DNA of 64,000 bases from Bacillota bacterium. Lineage in GTDB: Bacteria > Bacillota > Sulfobacillia > Sulfobacillales > Sulfobacillaceae. The stretch lies in assembly GCA_026627385.1 (NCBI GenBank), contig JAPNUR010000001.1, positions 62,001 to 126,000 on the forward strand, given 5' to 3'. The position numbers and the translations under genes are program-made. The notes below the pieces were generated by a model that searched no databases, had not been told where the DNA came from, and saw nothing but the letters and a program-made list of their open reading frames with translations. This document shows positions 8,329-17,595 of the stretch, piece by piece (the stretch's first letter is position 1; each line of letters begins with the position of its first letter).

Positions 8329-10139
8329 ACGGACGCGGGAGGCGTCGCCGTGCGCTCCCCTGACTGCAATTGATACATGGCGTGATACAGTCCTTTACGG
8401 CGCAAGAGTTCCTGATGCGTCCCGCGTTCCACCACCTCCCCGCGGTGGAACACCAGGATGATATCGGCGTCTTGAATTGTTGACAATCGGTGGGCAATGA
8501 TAATCGTCGTTCGACCTTGGCGCATGTTGGCCAAAGCCCGTTGGATCGCCGCTTCGGTTTCGGTGTCCACACTCGCGGTCGCCTCGTCAAGCACCAAAAT
8601 CACGGGGTCGCGCGCCATGGCGCGGGCAAACGAAATTAACTGCCGTTGGCCGGTTGAGAGCGTGGCACCGCGCTCGCCTACCGGGGTGCGATATCCGAGT
8701 GGCCACTGGCTCAAAAAGCGATCGAGCTGGACCAAGTGAGCTGCCCGGTGAACGGCCGCCTCATCGAGGCTTTTGGTGCCGAGGCGAATGTTCGAAGCCA
8801 CGTCCCCCACAAACAAGAACGGCTCTTGCAGCACCAGCGCGATTTTTTGTCTCAGCTCCTCTTCGTCAAACGTTCTTAAATCGTGACCATCAATGATAAT
8901 CCGGCCCCGATCCAAGGGATAAAAGCGCAGCAACAAGTTCATGGCGGTGCTTTTGCCGCTGCCGGTATGGCCAACCAACGCCACCGTCTGGCCGGATTTG
9001 ACCGTGAAGCTCACATGGCGCAGCACATCGTGCTCGCCGTCATAAGCAAACGACACGTCCTCAAACCGCACTTCACCGGCTATAATCTTCGGGTGATCCG
9101 CTCCTACTGGCATGGGTCGTGAGCCACGGTCATCGAGAATGTGAAAGACCCGCGCAGCAGAGACCATGGCCTGCTGATACGAATTGAGTCGCTGCAAAAT
9201 ATTGTTGACCGGCTCAAAGAAGCGGCTGAGATAGCTGACAAAGGCGTACAGCACGCCGATGTTGACGGCCGCGGTCAACGAGTGGGTGCCAAAATACGCT
9301 AAGACCGCCATTAGCGTTAAAAGGTAGACCACCTCCGTCAACGGGCGCAACAGCACCCCGTTGACCTGCGTATTGCGGTAGCGCACGGCGCGGTAGGCGT
9401 CGTTGATGGCGTGAAAGTCCTCGCGCCACCGCACCACCTGGCGCATGTGCTGGATCAGGGCCATGCCTTGCAGGGACTCGTTGAGCTTAGCGTTCAGGAG
9501 CGAGAGCCGATGCCGGGCTAAATAAAAAAGCGGACTTGATACGCGCTGATAAAGCCACATAATGGCACCAAACACGGGGAACAAGATCAGCATGACCAGG
9601 GCCAACCGGGCATCCAAGGCCAACATGGCGAGTATCACTCCCATTAACAGCGCGACGTTCTGAATGAAGGCGGCAAGCACGGACATGAACATTTCTAAGA
9701 TGGCCTCGGTATCGTTGGTGACACGCGAAACCAGAACCCCCACCGGCGTGCGATCAAAATACGCGAGGGGCAGCCGTTGAATGGTGTCAAAGAGATCCAC
9801 GCGGAGCCGTTGGACCACGTCTAAAGCCAGCACCTCAAACAGCAACAACTGCACGGCCGCAAAGAGCGCCGTCAACCCGATCAGCCCCACATAGCCAAGG
9901 GCTAAGGCAATCAACGGGCCCCGAGGAAAGTGGCGGGGAATGAGATAACGGTCCAAAAAGATTTTGACCATAATCGGCTGTAGCACGTCAGCGGCAGTGG
10001 CTGCCCCGAGGGCGCCCAAGGCGACAATCAACCGGGGCCACCGGGGCAACAAGTAGCGGAGGAGCCGCCAAAACGTGCCCCGGGGCACTAGAACCCGCCC
10101 CGACGCGCTCGGATCGCCGCCCACGCTGTCAAGAGCCAT
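8325..10139 (-). CDS. ABC exporter half-transporter, catalytically competent partner
   Basis: A 604-aa type IV ABC exporter subunit: an N-terminal membrane domain with about six helices (residues 30-330) and a C-terminal ATPase. The ATPase has Walker A GHTGSGKST, Q-loop LQEPFLF, signature LSTGQRQ (second Gly of LSGGQ replaced by Thr), Walker B ILVLDEATASVD with the catalytic Glu, and switch AHRLST. Its start overlaps the end of the upstream half-transporter gene by 11 bases, so the two should form a heterodimer like BmrCD, LmrCD or TM287/288. The substrate is unknown; drugs or lipids are typical for the family. Confidence 0.88.
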   Translation of the reverse strand: MALDSVGGDPSASGRVLVPRGTFWRLLRYLLPRWPRLIVALGALGAATAADVLQPIMVKIFLDRYLIPRHFPRGPLIALALGYVGLIGLTALFAAVQLLLFEVLALDVVQRLRVDLFDTIQRLPLAYFDRTPVGVLVSRVTNDTEAILEMFMSVLAAFIQNVALLMGVILAMLALDARLALVMLILFPVFGAIMWLYQRVSSPLFYLARHRLSLLNAKLNESLQGMALIQHMRQVVRWREDFHAINDAYRAVRYRNTQVNGVLLRPLTEVVYLLTLMAVLAYFGTHSLTAAVNIGVLYAFVSYLSRFFEPVNNILQRLNSYQQAMVSAARVFHILDDRGSRPMPVGADHPKIIAGEVRFEDVSFAYDGEHDVLRHVSFTVKSGQTVALVGHTGSGKSTAMNLLLRFYPLDRGRIIIDGHDLRTFDEEELRQKIALVLQEPFLFVGDVASNIRLGTKSLDEAAVHRAAHLVQLDRFLSQWPLGYRTPVGERGATLSTGQRQLISFARAMARDPVILVLDEATASVDTETEAAIQRALANMRQGRTTIIIAHRLSTIQDADIILVFHRGEVVERGTHQELLRRKGLYHAMYQLQSGERTATPPASV

Positions 10140-11892
10140 GCGCCTGTCCCCCTTGTTCCACCAGCCGCTCTAACTGCTGACGCTCGTACATGTCGCGGTA
10201 CCGGCCCCCTAACGCCAAGAGTTGGCGGTGGGTGCCTTGCTCAACAATGCCACCGCCCTCTAAGACAATGATCTCATCGGCGTGCTCCACCGCGCTCAAG
10301 CGATGGGAGGCGATGAGGGTGGTGCGGTTCTCGCGGGCACGCCGCAAGTGCTGCAAAATCTCCGCCTCCGTTTGTCCATCGACACTGGAAAGGGTGTCAT
10401 CGAGCGCCAGAATCGGGGGATCCCCGAGGAGCGCGCGGGCCAAACTGATTCGCTGCTTTTGCCCTCCCGAGAGCGTCATGCCCCGCTCGCCAATCATTGT
10501 GGCATACCCTTCCGGCAGCAACAAAATCTCGTCGTGGATGGCCGCCAGCTTGGCCACCCGCACGATGGCCTCGTCATCAGCGTCCGGATCACGAAAGGCA
10601 ATATTGTCCCGAATGCTCAGGGAAAACAAAAACGGATCCTGCGGGGCATAGCCGATGACCGAGCGGAGCGCATCAAGGCGATATTGATAAATGGACTCCC
10701 CCCCTAGCGAAATGTCGCCATCCTGAAGGTCGAACTCCCGAAGGAGCAGGCGAAAAAGTGTCGTCTTGCCTGCTCCGGTTCTCCCGACAATCCCGAGCGT
10801 CCACCCTTCGCGAACCGCCAGATGAATGCGCTGAAGCGCCGGGGTCGCCTGTCCTGGATAGTAAAAGTGCGGAATCTGATAACGGAGGTCTCCGCGCGGC
10901 GGTATCTCTCGTGCCTGAGGCCGCTCTTGGACGGTGGCCTCCGTGTCCAAGAGTTGCTTTACCCGGTCATAGGAAGCGCTGCCGCGCTCGACGATGTTGA
11001 ACACAAAACCGAAGGCCATCATCGGCCAAATGAGCTGCCCCAAGTACAAGGTAAACGCGGTCAGGCTGCCCAACGTCAGGGCGCCGCGCACGACAAACCA
11101 GGCTCCCACAGCCACTGCGAGAAAATACGAAAGCCCGGCAATGACCGCAATGGTCGGATCAAAGAGGGCATCAATGCGGGCCACCGCCACATTCTTTTCC
11201 ACCACCTCTCGAGAAAGTGCGACGAACGCTTCCCGTTCAGCAGCTTCTTGCCCAAACGCGCGCACCACCCGAATGCCCGAGATGTACTCCTGTACGCGGT
11301 CATTGATATCCGAAAAAGCCGCTTGGGCGGTAGTAAAGCGTTCATGGAGCAGACGACCATAGTAGGCCATGATGACAGCTAGGAATGGCAAAGGCAACAA
11401 GGCGACGATTGTCAAGGGCCAGCTAATGGCAATGGCCATGGTGGCAATGACCACCACGCCGCTAATGACCGCATCAACCATCATAAAGACGCCATCGCCA
11501 GCCGTTTCTTGAATCGCCTGGACGTCATTGGTGGCATGCGCCATTAAATCGCCAATGCGATGCGCGTGATAAAAATCGGGGGACAGCGTGGTGAAATGTT
11601 CAAATAACCGGTCGCGAAGCTCGGTCCCGAGCAAGATCGCGCCGCCATAAAGCCGCGTCCGCCACAAATACCGAAACCCGTAGGATAGCACAGCCACCAC
11701 GAAAATCGCGCTCAACGACCACACCAAAAATTGTGGCGTCACCTGGTGGCGCACGACGCGATTGACGACCATCCCCACAATCGCGGGTGGAATAAGGCCC
11801 ATCAACGACGTCAAGCCTAAAAACACGATGCCGGTCACGTAGCGACGGCGATGCTGGCGGAAAAACCACATGAGCTCTCGAAAAACGCGCAC
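10129..11892 (-). CDS. ABC exporter half-transporter, degenerate-site partner
   Basis: A 587-aa half-transporter with an N-terminal six-helix membrane domain and an ATPase: Walker A GRTGAGKTT, PQDPFLF, canonical signature LSGGQKQ, Walker B ILALDDTLSSVD and switch SHRLSA. The residue after the Walker B Asp is Asp rather than the catalytic Glu. Together with the LSTGQ signature of the partner this gives one competent and one degenerate ATP site, the known hallmark of heterodimeric bacterial exporters of the YheI/YheH group. The start is GTG at 11892 after GAGAGGG. It is the first gene of the pair, about 170 bases downstream of dcd on the same strand. Confidence 0.88.
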   Translation of the reverse strand: MRVFRELMWFFRQHRRRYVTGIVFLGLTSLMGLIPPAIVGMVVNRVVRHQVTPQFLVWSLSAIFVVAVLSYGFRYLWRTRLYGGAILLGTELRDRLFEHFTTLSPDFYHAHRIGDLMAHATNDVQAIQETAGDGVFMMVDAVISGVVVIATMAIAISWPLTIVALLPLPFLAVIMAYYGRLLHERFTTAQAAFSDINDRVQEYISGIRVVRAFGQEAAEREAFVALSREVVEKNVAVARIDALFDPTIAVIAGLSYFLAVAVGAWFVVRGALTLGSLTAFTLYLGQLIWPMMAFGFVFNIVERGSASYDRVKQLLDTEATVQERPQAREIPPRGDLRYQIPHFYYPGQATPALQRIHLAVREGWTLGIVGRTGAGKTTLFRLLLREFDLQDGDISLGGESIYQYRLDALRSVIGYAPQDPFLFSLSIRDNIAFRDPDADDEAIVRVAKLAAIHDEILLLPEGYATMIGERGMTLSGGQKQRISLARALLGDPPILALDDTLSSVDGQTEAEILQHLRRARENRTTLIASHRLSAVEHADEIIVLEGGGIVEQGTHRQLLALGGRYRDMYERQQLERLVEQGGQAHGS

Positions 11893-12061
11893 AATATCGC
11901 CCTCTCAGGAACCCCTAGCCCGCGACCTCATATCCAATCGCGACCTCAAACAGCAAGACCCAAAAATGCGAACGGGAAGACTCCCGCCCGAGAGACGGCG
12001 AGCGGGCACACCCCAAGTTGAGCCGCGAAAGAGTATCGGTGCCGCTAAAACCCCCGCTTGG

Positions 12062-12670
12062 CTAACCGCGCTGCTGGTGAAAGGCGCGAATGACCGCCCA
12101 GTCTTGATCGAGCGATAACTTGGAGAATTCGGGTCCGACCGGCCCCGTATACTTTCCTCCTTCTTGGGGGTAGCGGCCCCCAGCTTCCGTCAGGGTATGA
12201 AACACCAGCTGGGCGATTCGGGTCCCGGGATACAGATACACGGGCGTATCTCCCAGGTTAGCCAATTCCAAGGTGAGGCTCCCGCGATAACCGGGGGACA
12301 CCATAATGGCGGTGGCCACGATCAACCCCAGACGGCCCCACGACGACCGGCCAATGACATACGCCATTAAATCAGCCGGCACTTGCAAAAACTCCAAGGT
12401 CGCACCCAACACCAGCTGGTTGGGATGAAGGATCATTTTGTCGCCCACCGGCACCCGGACGCGCTCTTGATAATCTTCGGGATCCTGCTCCATCAGCAAA
12501 GGGTCAATCGGAGCTTTGTACGATCGCTTCATCAAAATAAATTCCTGTCCCAAGCGCACGTCCACAGAGCCGCCGCGCAATTGGTCACGGCTTAATAACG
12601 GAGTCACAATCAGGCGCTCCGCCAGCGGCCGCTCCATGTGTTCCCAAAGCGCCTCTTCATTGACGACCAT
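12062..12670 (-). CDS. dcd: dCTP deaminase family protein
   Basis: Deaminates dCTP to dUTP (or, in the bifunctional class, to dUMP) for dTTP synthesis. The 202-aa protein has the trimeric dUTPase-like fold motifs: IGRSSWGRLGL, then VSPGYRGSLTLELAN, which carries the catalytic Glu, then PGTRIAQLVF and the C-terminal GGKYTGPVGP phosphate-binding tail. The ATG follows AAGGAG. It is transcribed in the same direction as the hypothetical gene at 12723 and may share its promoter. Whether it is the bifunctional dUMP-forming form cannot be decided by eye. Confidence 0.88.
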   Translation of the reverse strand: MVVNEEALWEHMERPLAERLIVTPLLSRDQLRGGSVDVRLGQEFILMKRSYKAPIDPLLMEQDPEDYQERVRVPVGDKMILHPNQLVLGATLEFLQVPADLMAYVIGRSSWGRLGLIVATAIMVSPGYRGSLTLELANLGDTPVYLYPGTRIAQLVFHTLTEAGGRYPQEGGKYTGPVGPEFSKLSLDQDWAVIRAFHQQRG

Positions 12671-12722
12671 TTCCGGTTCTTCTCCTTATGTGTCTACCGA
12701 CGTGCTGAGACCGCTTACGCGT

Positions 12723-13487
12723 TCAGAAAGCAGCCTCAGCATGACGGCCACCTTCGGCATAACGCGCCCACGCTTGGGTGAGCCATAGACTTTCCAACGC
12801 CTTGTAGGCCAAAGGGGCCGCGGCATGCCTGATGTCGTCCGGCACCTCCAAGAGCGCCAATAACACCCACACTTCACTCTGCACCGGACGCCCGCCGACC
12901 TCGTGGGGCACGACCCCGTACAGCAGTTGATCCCGGTACGCGCTGTAATCAGGGACGCGGGGCCACTCTTCGACGACTGGCGGCTCGAAAGTCCTCAGAT
13001 CCTCTCTCATTTGACGGAAATTCCATGCATTCCCTAAGGATGCATACGCCTCGTAAAACGCGTTGAGACGCCTCGATACCTCAGAGGTCACAAATCGCCC
13101 CTGCCATGGCCCTAGGACACTAAGGGGGCCTAACCTTTCCACCAAACGTGCCCAACGTTGCGCATGGCCTTGAGCCCACAAAGCACCCAACGCACACATG
13201 GCCAACGGATCGTGGCCGAGATATTCGGGGTAGCTCATGAGCACCCCTAACGACTCCTCACGGATGGCCCACTCGTCCCCGGGGAAGACAAACCACGGCT
13301 GAGCCTCTAACAACTGCGAAAGCCACGCAGCCACCCCCATAGCCACCGGATGCAGAGTTCGCTCCGCACGCCGAAGCCAGACCACCTTATCCTCGCGGGA
13401 CATCGTCGCCATCACGCGGCTCACTTCGGGGGACAACGCTTTTTCCAGCCGTTGGGACCACTCGTGCCATGCCTGATCCTGCCACAC
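12723..13487 (-). CDS. Hypothetical protein
   Basis: A 254-aa soluble protein with many tryptophans and mostly helical character. It starts at GTG 13487, six bases after CGGAGGG. No motif or family is recognised and no membrane segment or signal peptide is visible. It lies upstream of dcd on the same strand with a 50-base gap, so co-transcription is likely, but nothing in its sequence points to nucleotide metabolism. The good ribosome binding site and the absence of a better frame support it as a real gene. Confidence 0.65.
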   Translation of the reverse strand: MWQDQAWHEWSQRLEKALSPEVSRVMATMSREDKVVWLRRAERTLHPVAMGVAAWLSQLLEAQPWFVFPGDEWAIREESLGVLMSYPEYLGHDPLAMCALGALWAQGHAQRWARLVERLGPLSVLGPWQGRFVTSEVSRRLNAFYEAYASLGNAWNFRQMREDLRTFEPPVVEEWPRVPDYSAYRDQLLYGVVPHEVGGRPVQSEVWVLLALLEVPDDIRHAAAPLAYKALESLWLTQAWARYAEGGRHAEAAF

Positions 13488-13624
13488 GCCAATCCCTCCG
13501 CGTAAGGTATTCTCCGGGACTTCAGGAAATCCTTTCGATCTGCGAAGTCAGGTTGTGATTTACTGTGAGACTTGATACCATGAATGAGAAATGACTCCGA
13601 CCTGATAGTAGAAAGGATTAGTCG

Positions 13625-14269
13625 ATGTACCAGTTTGCCGGATTCACCAAAGCAGATTTTGATGTCTTTCTCATTCCGGAGTTTCACGAGCGCATGAGCG
13701 CCTTAAGGACACAAGTGCGCCCGAAGTTAGCGATGCTTGGCGATGATTTGGCGCCGCGGCTCGAAGGTTTGACGGGCCACACGATGTATCCTCACACCGC
13801 CTCTCACGCACGGCGCCGGGTGAATCCGCCGGACGACACCTGGGTGGCGTTTTCGCGCTCCGATCGCGGTTATAAGCGCTATGCCCATTTTGAAGTGGGT
13901 ATCGCGCGCGATTACGCCTTTGTCCGCTTTTCGATCAAACCGGAAAGTGACATTGATAAACCGGGATTGGTGCAATACCTCCGCGAGCATGGCCTCGCAG
14001 CGTTCGCCCTGGAAGGGCCAGACCCCATTTTCTATTACGAAAACGACCATGGCGAAGGGCCTCACGCAATTCGTGAGCTCACTATGGAGGATGCAGCACG
14101 GATCCTCGAGCGAACCCAGCTCAAAAGCCGCGGGTTTACTGTAGGCGCCGTTTTTGATCGCACCCATCCGGTGGTCAAGAGCGGCGAATTCGTCACCCGC
14201 GCCTACAATACCATCAGCCATCTGTTGCCGTTGTATGAAGGCACGTTGATGGCTCGGACATCCCGTTAA
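13625..14269 (+). CDS. DUF1054 (YktB/UPF0637) family protein
   Basis: A 214-aa protein matching the Firmicute YktB family in length and pattern: N-terminal GFTKADFDVFLIPEF, central HTASHARRRVNPP and TWVAFSRSDRGYKRYAHFEVGI, and C-terminal LLPLYE. The biochemical function is not established in the family. The ATG is preceded by AAAGGA with seven bases spacing. It is divergent from the hypothetical/dcd operon and appears to be transcribed alone. Its presence supports assignment of the window to the Firmicutes. Confidence 0.85.
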   Translation: MYQFAGFTKADFDVFLIPEFHERMSALRTQVRPKLAMLGDDLAPRLEGLTGHTMYPHTASHARRRVNPPDDTWVAFSRSDRGYKRYAHFEVGIARDYAFVRFSIKPESDIDKPGLVQYLREHGLAAFALEGPDPIFYYENDHGEGPHAIRELTMEDAARILERTQLKSRGFTVGAVFDRTHPVVKSGEFVTRAYNTISHLLPLYEGTLMARTSR

Positions 14270-14289
14270 CATAGTGACAGACGGGGGTT

Positions 14290-14775
14290 GCGCTTCGTCG
14301 CGCTAGTACCGCACATCCATCACTTTCGCCCCGGTGATCTGGCCAGTCGTGCAACGTCATTTCTCCCCTTGACAGCGCTCAACGGGGAATCATGGTGCGC
14401 CCACAAACAGGAGGGGTGGTCTCCACGCCCTGGCGACGCCATCGGTTGTTGTCCCATGGATATCGCTACTCGCTTGCATGGCTTTAGTGTGGCCCAAAAA
14501 TATCCATTGGGCAAATCTTAGCGGGAAATGGTGCCCCTGGCAGAACTTGAACCGGCGACCATACTTTTCGAGACATGACCGCCTCCTCATCCCAAACGCC
14601 CACATCCCGAGCCGCCAGAGCGCATAGGTGCGGTGGATAGAGACCGTATTCGCGAGCCAGTGGCGGTCTAGCCAAGCGATCCAACCGTCTGCAGCTTTTT
14701 GGGATGTGAATCCGACCATATTGAGCCCCAGGCAACATCGCGTGGGGATCGCCCACCGCATTCTTCAGTTCGGGT
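14290..14775. other. Gene-poor stretch with a tRNA relic
   Basis: Between the DUF1054 gene and the AbiEii pseudogene no frame has a ribosome binding site or a recognisable protein. The only interpretable feature is the tRNA 3'-half fragment near 14529-14590. The stretch looks like decayed DNA left by an old insertion. Confidence 0.4.
14529..14590 (-). pseudogene. tRNA 3'-half fragment
   Basis: On the minus strand the sequence ends in CAGGGGC-A-CCA, preceded by GGTTCAAGT, i.e. acceptor 3' strand, discriminator, encoded CCA and a T-loop. An anticodon-arm-like hairpin with CGA in an eight-base loop lies just before. The T-stem has mismatches (GCCGG against TCTGC), the variable loop is too short, and no GCCCCTG 5' acceptor strand is found upstream. 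It is best read as the remnant of a tRNA, possibly an old integration site. Confidence 0.45.
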
Positions 14776-15657
14776 CATGGGAGGATTGGCGCCTTATTTC
14801 GTCTGTATGAGGCGGCCGAGATTCAGGACCCGCTCGGACATCGGGGGCTGCCCGAACATATCCGTCGGTTTTGGCAAGCCTATTTTTACGACGAGGATCT
14901 CTCGATGTATCCCCAGACGCTTCATCCCTCGGTAGCAGAGTTGTGGCAACGCTTTGGGGCAGCACTGTTTCGGGCCGGTTACGTGTTAGGCGGCGGCGCA
15001 GCCATCGCCTTGCTGTTAGGCCATCGACAGTCGGATGATCTCGACTTCCTGACCATGGCGCCGCAGGATCCTGCCCTCATCGTCTCAGGCATTCAAGCCC
15101 TGGATCCCGAAGCCGAAATTCTGGACCGCAGTCGCCATCACATTCATTGGCGGATCCAAGGCGTGAAGGTGTCTTACCGATGGCAACAGGGCGTGCGGAT
15201 TGAGCCGGAGCCGATCTTTCAGAACATTCCTCTCGCACCCCCGAGCCACCTTGGCCGTCCTCAAATGCAACACCATTGCTAATCGCGGCGCCCGGAAGGA
15301 TTTTATCGATCTGTATGCCCTGTTACAAGCGGAGGGTCGCTCGCGGGCATCCTCGACGCCGTGGCGGTTCAGGCCCTGCAGCGCAACCGAGCTCATCTCT
15401 TGCGCAGCCTGGTGTATTTTGACGATGCCGAACAAGAACCCGAACCCCGCTTACTGCGCCCATGGTCGTGGCCAGAGATACGTCAAACCCTCGAACAGCA
15501 GGTCTATGCCTATTTGCGGCGTACCTGCAATCCTAACTCCTCGCGCTCCACAACGTGCGCATGGCCTTTTGCGGGCAGGTCGTCAAATGCCAGCTCTCGC
15601 GAAGAGCCGTGGTTGAGGGGGACCCTGAATTTCCTGGGCACTCACCAATCCGCGTGA
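14776..15657 (+). pseudogene. AbiEii/AbiGii-type nucleotidyltransferase, frameshifted
   Basis: The first frame (ATG at 14905 or further upstream) carries the nucleotidyltransferase motif VLGGGAAIALLLGHRQSDDL, i.e. GG-A then DLDF, as in AbiEii/MenT-type toxins and their relatives. At a C-rich run near 15235 the homology moves to another frame (LAVLKCNTIANRGARKDFID), and near 15335 it returns to the first (GILDAVAVQALQRNRAHLLR). Two frameshifts and the absence of an AbiEi-like antitoxin gene upstream indicate a dead gene, unless these are sequencing errors. The upstream part of the frame (RLYEAAEIQDPLGHRGLPEH) is open without a clear start. Confidence 0.7.
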
Positions 15658-15840
15658 CCAGGGCCGCTTGGCAACCCCAGGTGTTGACGTCAGAGCACGA
15701 TGCCATGAATCCCTAGCACAACGCAAAATATTCCTTGCGGTATTGCAACCCAATTCTGAGGTTGGTTATTTCCCCCGGAACATCATTGCATTAATATCAA
15801 AGAGACTTCTTAGACGTTTCCGTGAAGGAGGGTATCTCTT

Positions 15841-17595
15841 GTGATTGCGTGGAAGATTGGCGGCGAGCAAGGGGAAGGCATCGACTCGACGGGCGATGTG
15901 TTGTCAACGGTGGCGAACCGTATGGGGTATTTTGTGTACGGATATAAACACTTTTCCTCGCGCATTAAAGGGGGGCATACCACCTACAAGGTTCGTATTA
16001 GTGCGAGTCGTGTCGAAGCCGCCACAGAACACACGGACATTCTGGTGGCGCTCAATCAAGAAACCATTGCCAAGCACGCGGGGGAATTAGACGGCGGCTT
16101 CTTATTGGCCGACACCGCATTTAAGCCGGTGCTGCCAGACCACGTCAACGCCACCCTTATTGCCCTCCCCTTAGCCGACATGGCGAAGTCCCACGGTTCC
16201 ATTCTCATGCGCAACATGGTGGCGGTCGGGGCATCCGCGGCACTCATCAATCTTCCCACGGAACCCTTTTTAGCCTACATTGAGTCGAAGTTTAAAGCCA
16301 AAGGCGACAGCATCGTCGCTGCAAACCAAAGTGCGCTGCTTAATGGGTACCAGCACATCAGGCAGGAATATCCGAATTTCTCCTCGTTGACGCTGCCGCC
16401 GCCCACGCCAGGAGACCGTCTGGTGTTAACCGGCAATGACGCGCTCGCCCTCGGCGCCCTGGCTGGCGGCTGCCGCATTATGTGTGGCTATCCAATCACG
16501 CCCGCCACGGACATCATGGAATCGCTGTCCAAATGGTTTCCCCTGGTCGGCGGTGTCGTGGTGCAGATGGAAGACGAGCTCGGATCTATCACGGCGTGCA
16601 TCGGGGCGGGCTACGGAGGGGCACGAGCAATGACCGCCACGTCGGGTCCGGGATTTTCGCTGATGCAAGAAGGCATTGGGTTGGCGAGCATGGCCGAAAT
16701 CCCCGTGATCATCGTCGACACCCAGCGCAGCGGACCCTCGACCGGTATGCCCACCAAACCCGAGCAGTCTGACTTGATGGCGATGATTTACGGAGGACAC
16801 GGCGACGGGCCGCGGGTGGTCCTTGCGCCGAGCTCGCCGGAGGAAACCTTTGAAGATGGCTATCAAGCGTTTAACATTGCCGACATCTTGCAAACGCCGG
16901 TCATCATTGCCACCGACCTGGCCTTGGCACTCTGGTCGCAGACCGTTGAGCGGTCAGCGTTGGATGGGCCAAGCGTGCCCATAGATCGCGGTGCCACCGT
17001 GACCGCCGACGAGTTGCGGGCCCTTGGGGACAGTGTCTTCTTGCGTTACGCCATCACGGCGGACCATATTTCCCCCCGCGCATTGCCAGGCACGGCAAAC
17101 GGCCAACACTTGGCCACGGGCGTTGAACACCAGCCGAATGGCAAAGTCTCGGAAGACCCGGTGAATCGGTCGCGGATGATGGACAAACGGCTCGCAAAGT
17201 TGGCCAAGGTTCATGAGATGCGCCCAGGCATCAAATGGGAAGGACCGGCCGATGCGGATTTAGTCATGCTGGCCATCGGCTCCACCGTGGGCGCCATTCG
17301 CGAAGCCAAAGAGATTCTTGTAGCCGAGGGTTATCGGGTCGCAATTAGTTGGCTTCGCACACTCTCCCCGTTTCCGACGGCTGAATTTCGGCAAGCATTT
17401 GCTCAAGCACGGAAAATCCTCATTGTAGAGCAAAACGCCACCGGGCAACTGGCCCTCCTGATGCGACAGGCCGGCGTTTTCGACCCGTTGCGTTGTGAAC
17501 AGTTGTTAAAATACGACGGCGTTCAATTCTTCCCGTCCGAAATTGTCAGTCGGGCCCGACCGTTGTTGACCCAGTACGCGGAGGTGACGCACTAA
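15841..17595 (+). CDS. korA: 2-oxoacid:ferredoxin oxidoreductase, fused gamma-alpha subunit
   Basis: Large subunit of a two-subunit 2-oxoacid:ferredoxin oxidoreductase (584 aa), probably for 2-oxoglutarate. The N-terminal 180 residues are the gamma domain (GGEQGEGIDSTGDVL, HFSSRIKGGHTTYKVRIS); the alpha domain follows with GGCRIMCGYPITPATDIME and TSGPGFSLMQEGIGLA; the C-terminal PFOR_II-like domain starts near residue 450. GTG at 15841 is placed eight bases after AAGGAGGG. Its last base overlaps the korB start (TAATG), so the two are translationally coupled. The enzyme links the TCA cycle to low-potential ferredoxin; a 7Fe ferredoxin is encoded 1.6 kb away. Confidence 0.9.
   Translation: MIAWKIGGEQGEGIDSTGDVLSTVANRMGYFVYGYKHFSSRIKGGHTTYKVRISASRVEAATEHTDILVALNQETIAKHAGELDGGFLLADTAFKPVLPDHVNATLIALPLADMAKSHGSILMRNMVAVGASAALINLPTEPFLAYIESKFKAKGDSIVAANQSALLNGYQHIRQEYPNFSSLTLPPPTPGDRLVLTGNDALALGALAGGCRIMCGYPITPATDIMESLSKWFPLVGGVVVQMEDELGSITACIGAGYGGARAMTATSGPGFSLMQEGIGLASMAEIPVIIVDTQRSGPSTGMPTKPEQSDLMAMIYGGHGDGPRVVLAPSSPEETFEDGYQAFNIADILQTPVIIATDLALALWSQTVERSALDGPSVPIDRGATVTADELRALGDSVFLRYAITADHISPRALPGTANGQHLATGVEHQPNGKVSEDPVNRSRMMDKRLAKLAKVHEMRPGIKWEGPADADLVMLAIGSTVGAIREAKEILVAEGYRVAISWLRTLSPFPTAEFRQAFAQARKILIVEQNATGQLALLMRQAGVFDPLRCEQLLKYDGVQFFPSEIVSRARPLLTQYAEVTH

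Noticed and set aside
14390-14761. Minus-strand frames of up to 123 codons.
   Set aside because: No ribosome binding site, no recognisable protein, and they run across the tRNA-like fragment.
16426-16893. Open frame of 155 codons opposite korA.
   Set aside because: It is a shadow of korA, which has clear domains and codon structure; no start signal or similarity.
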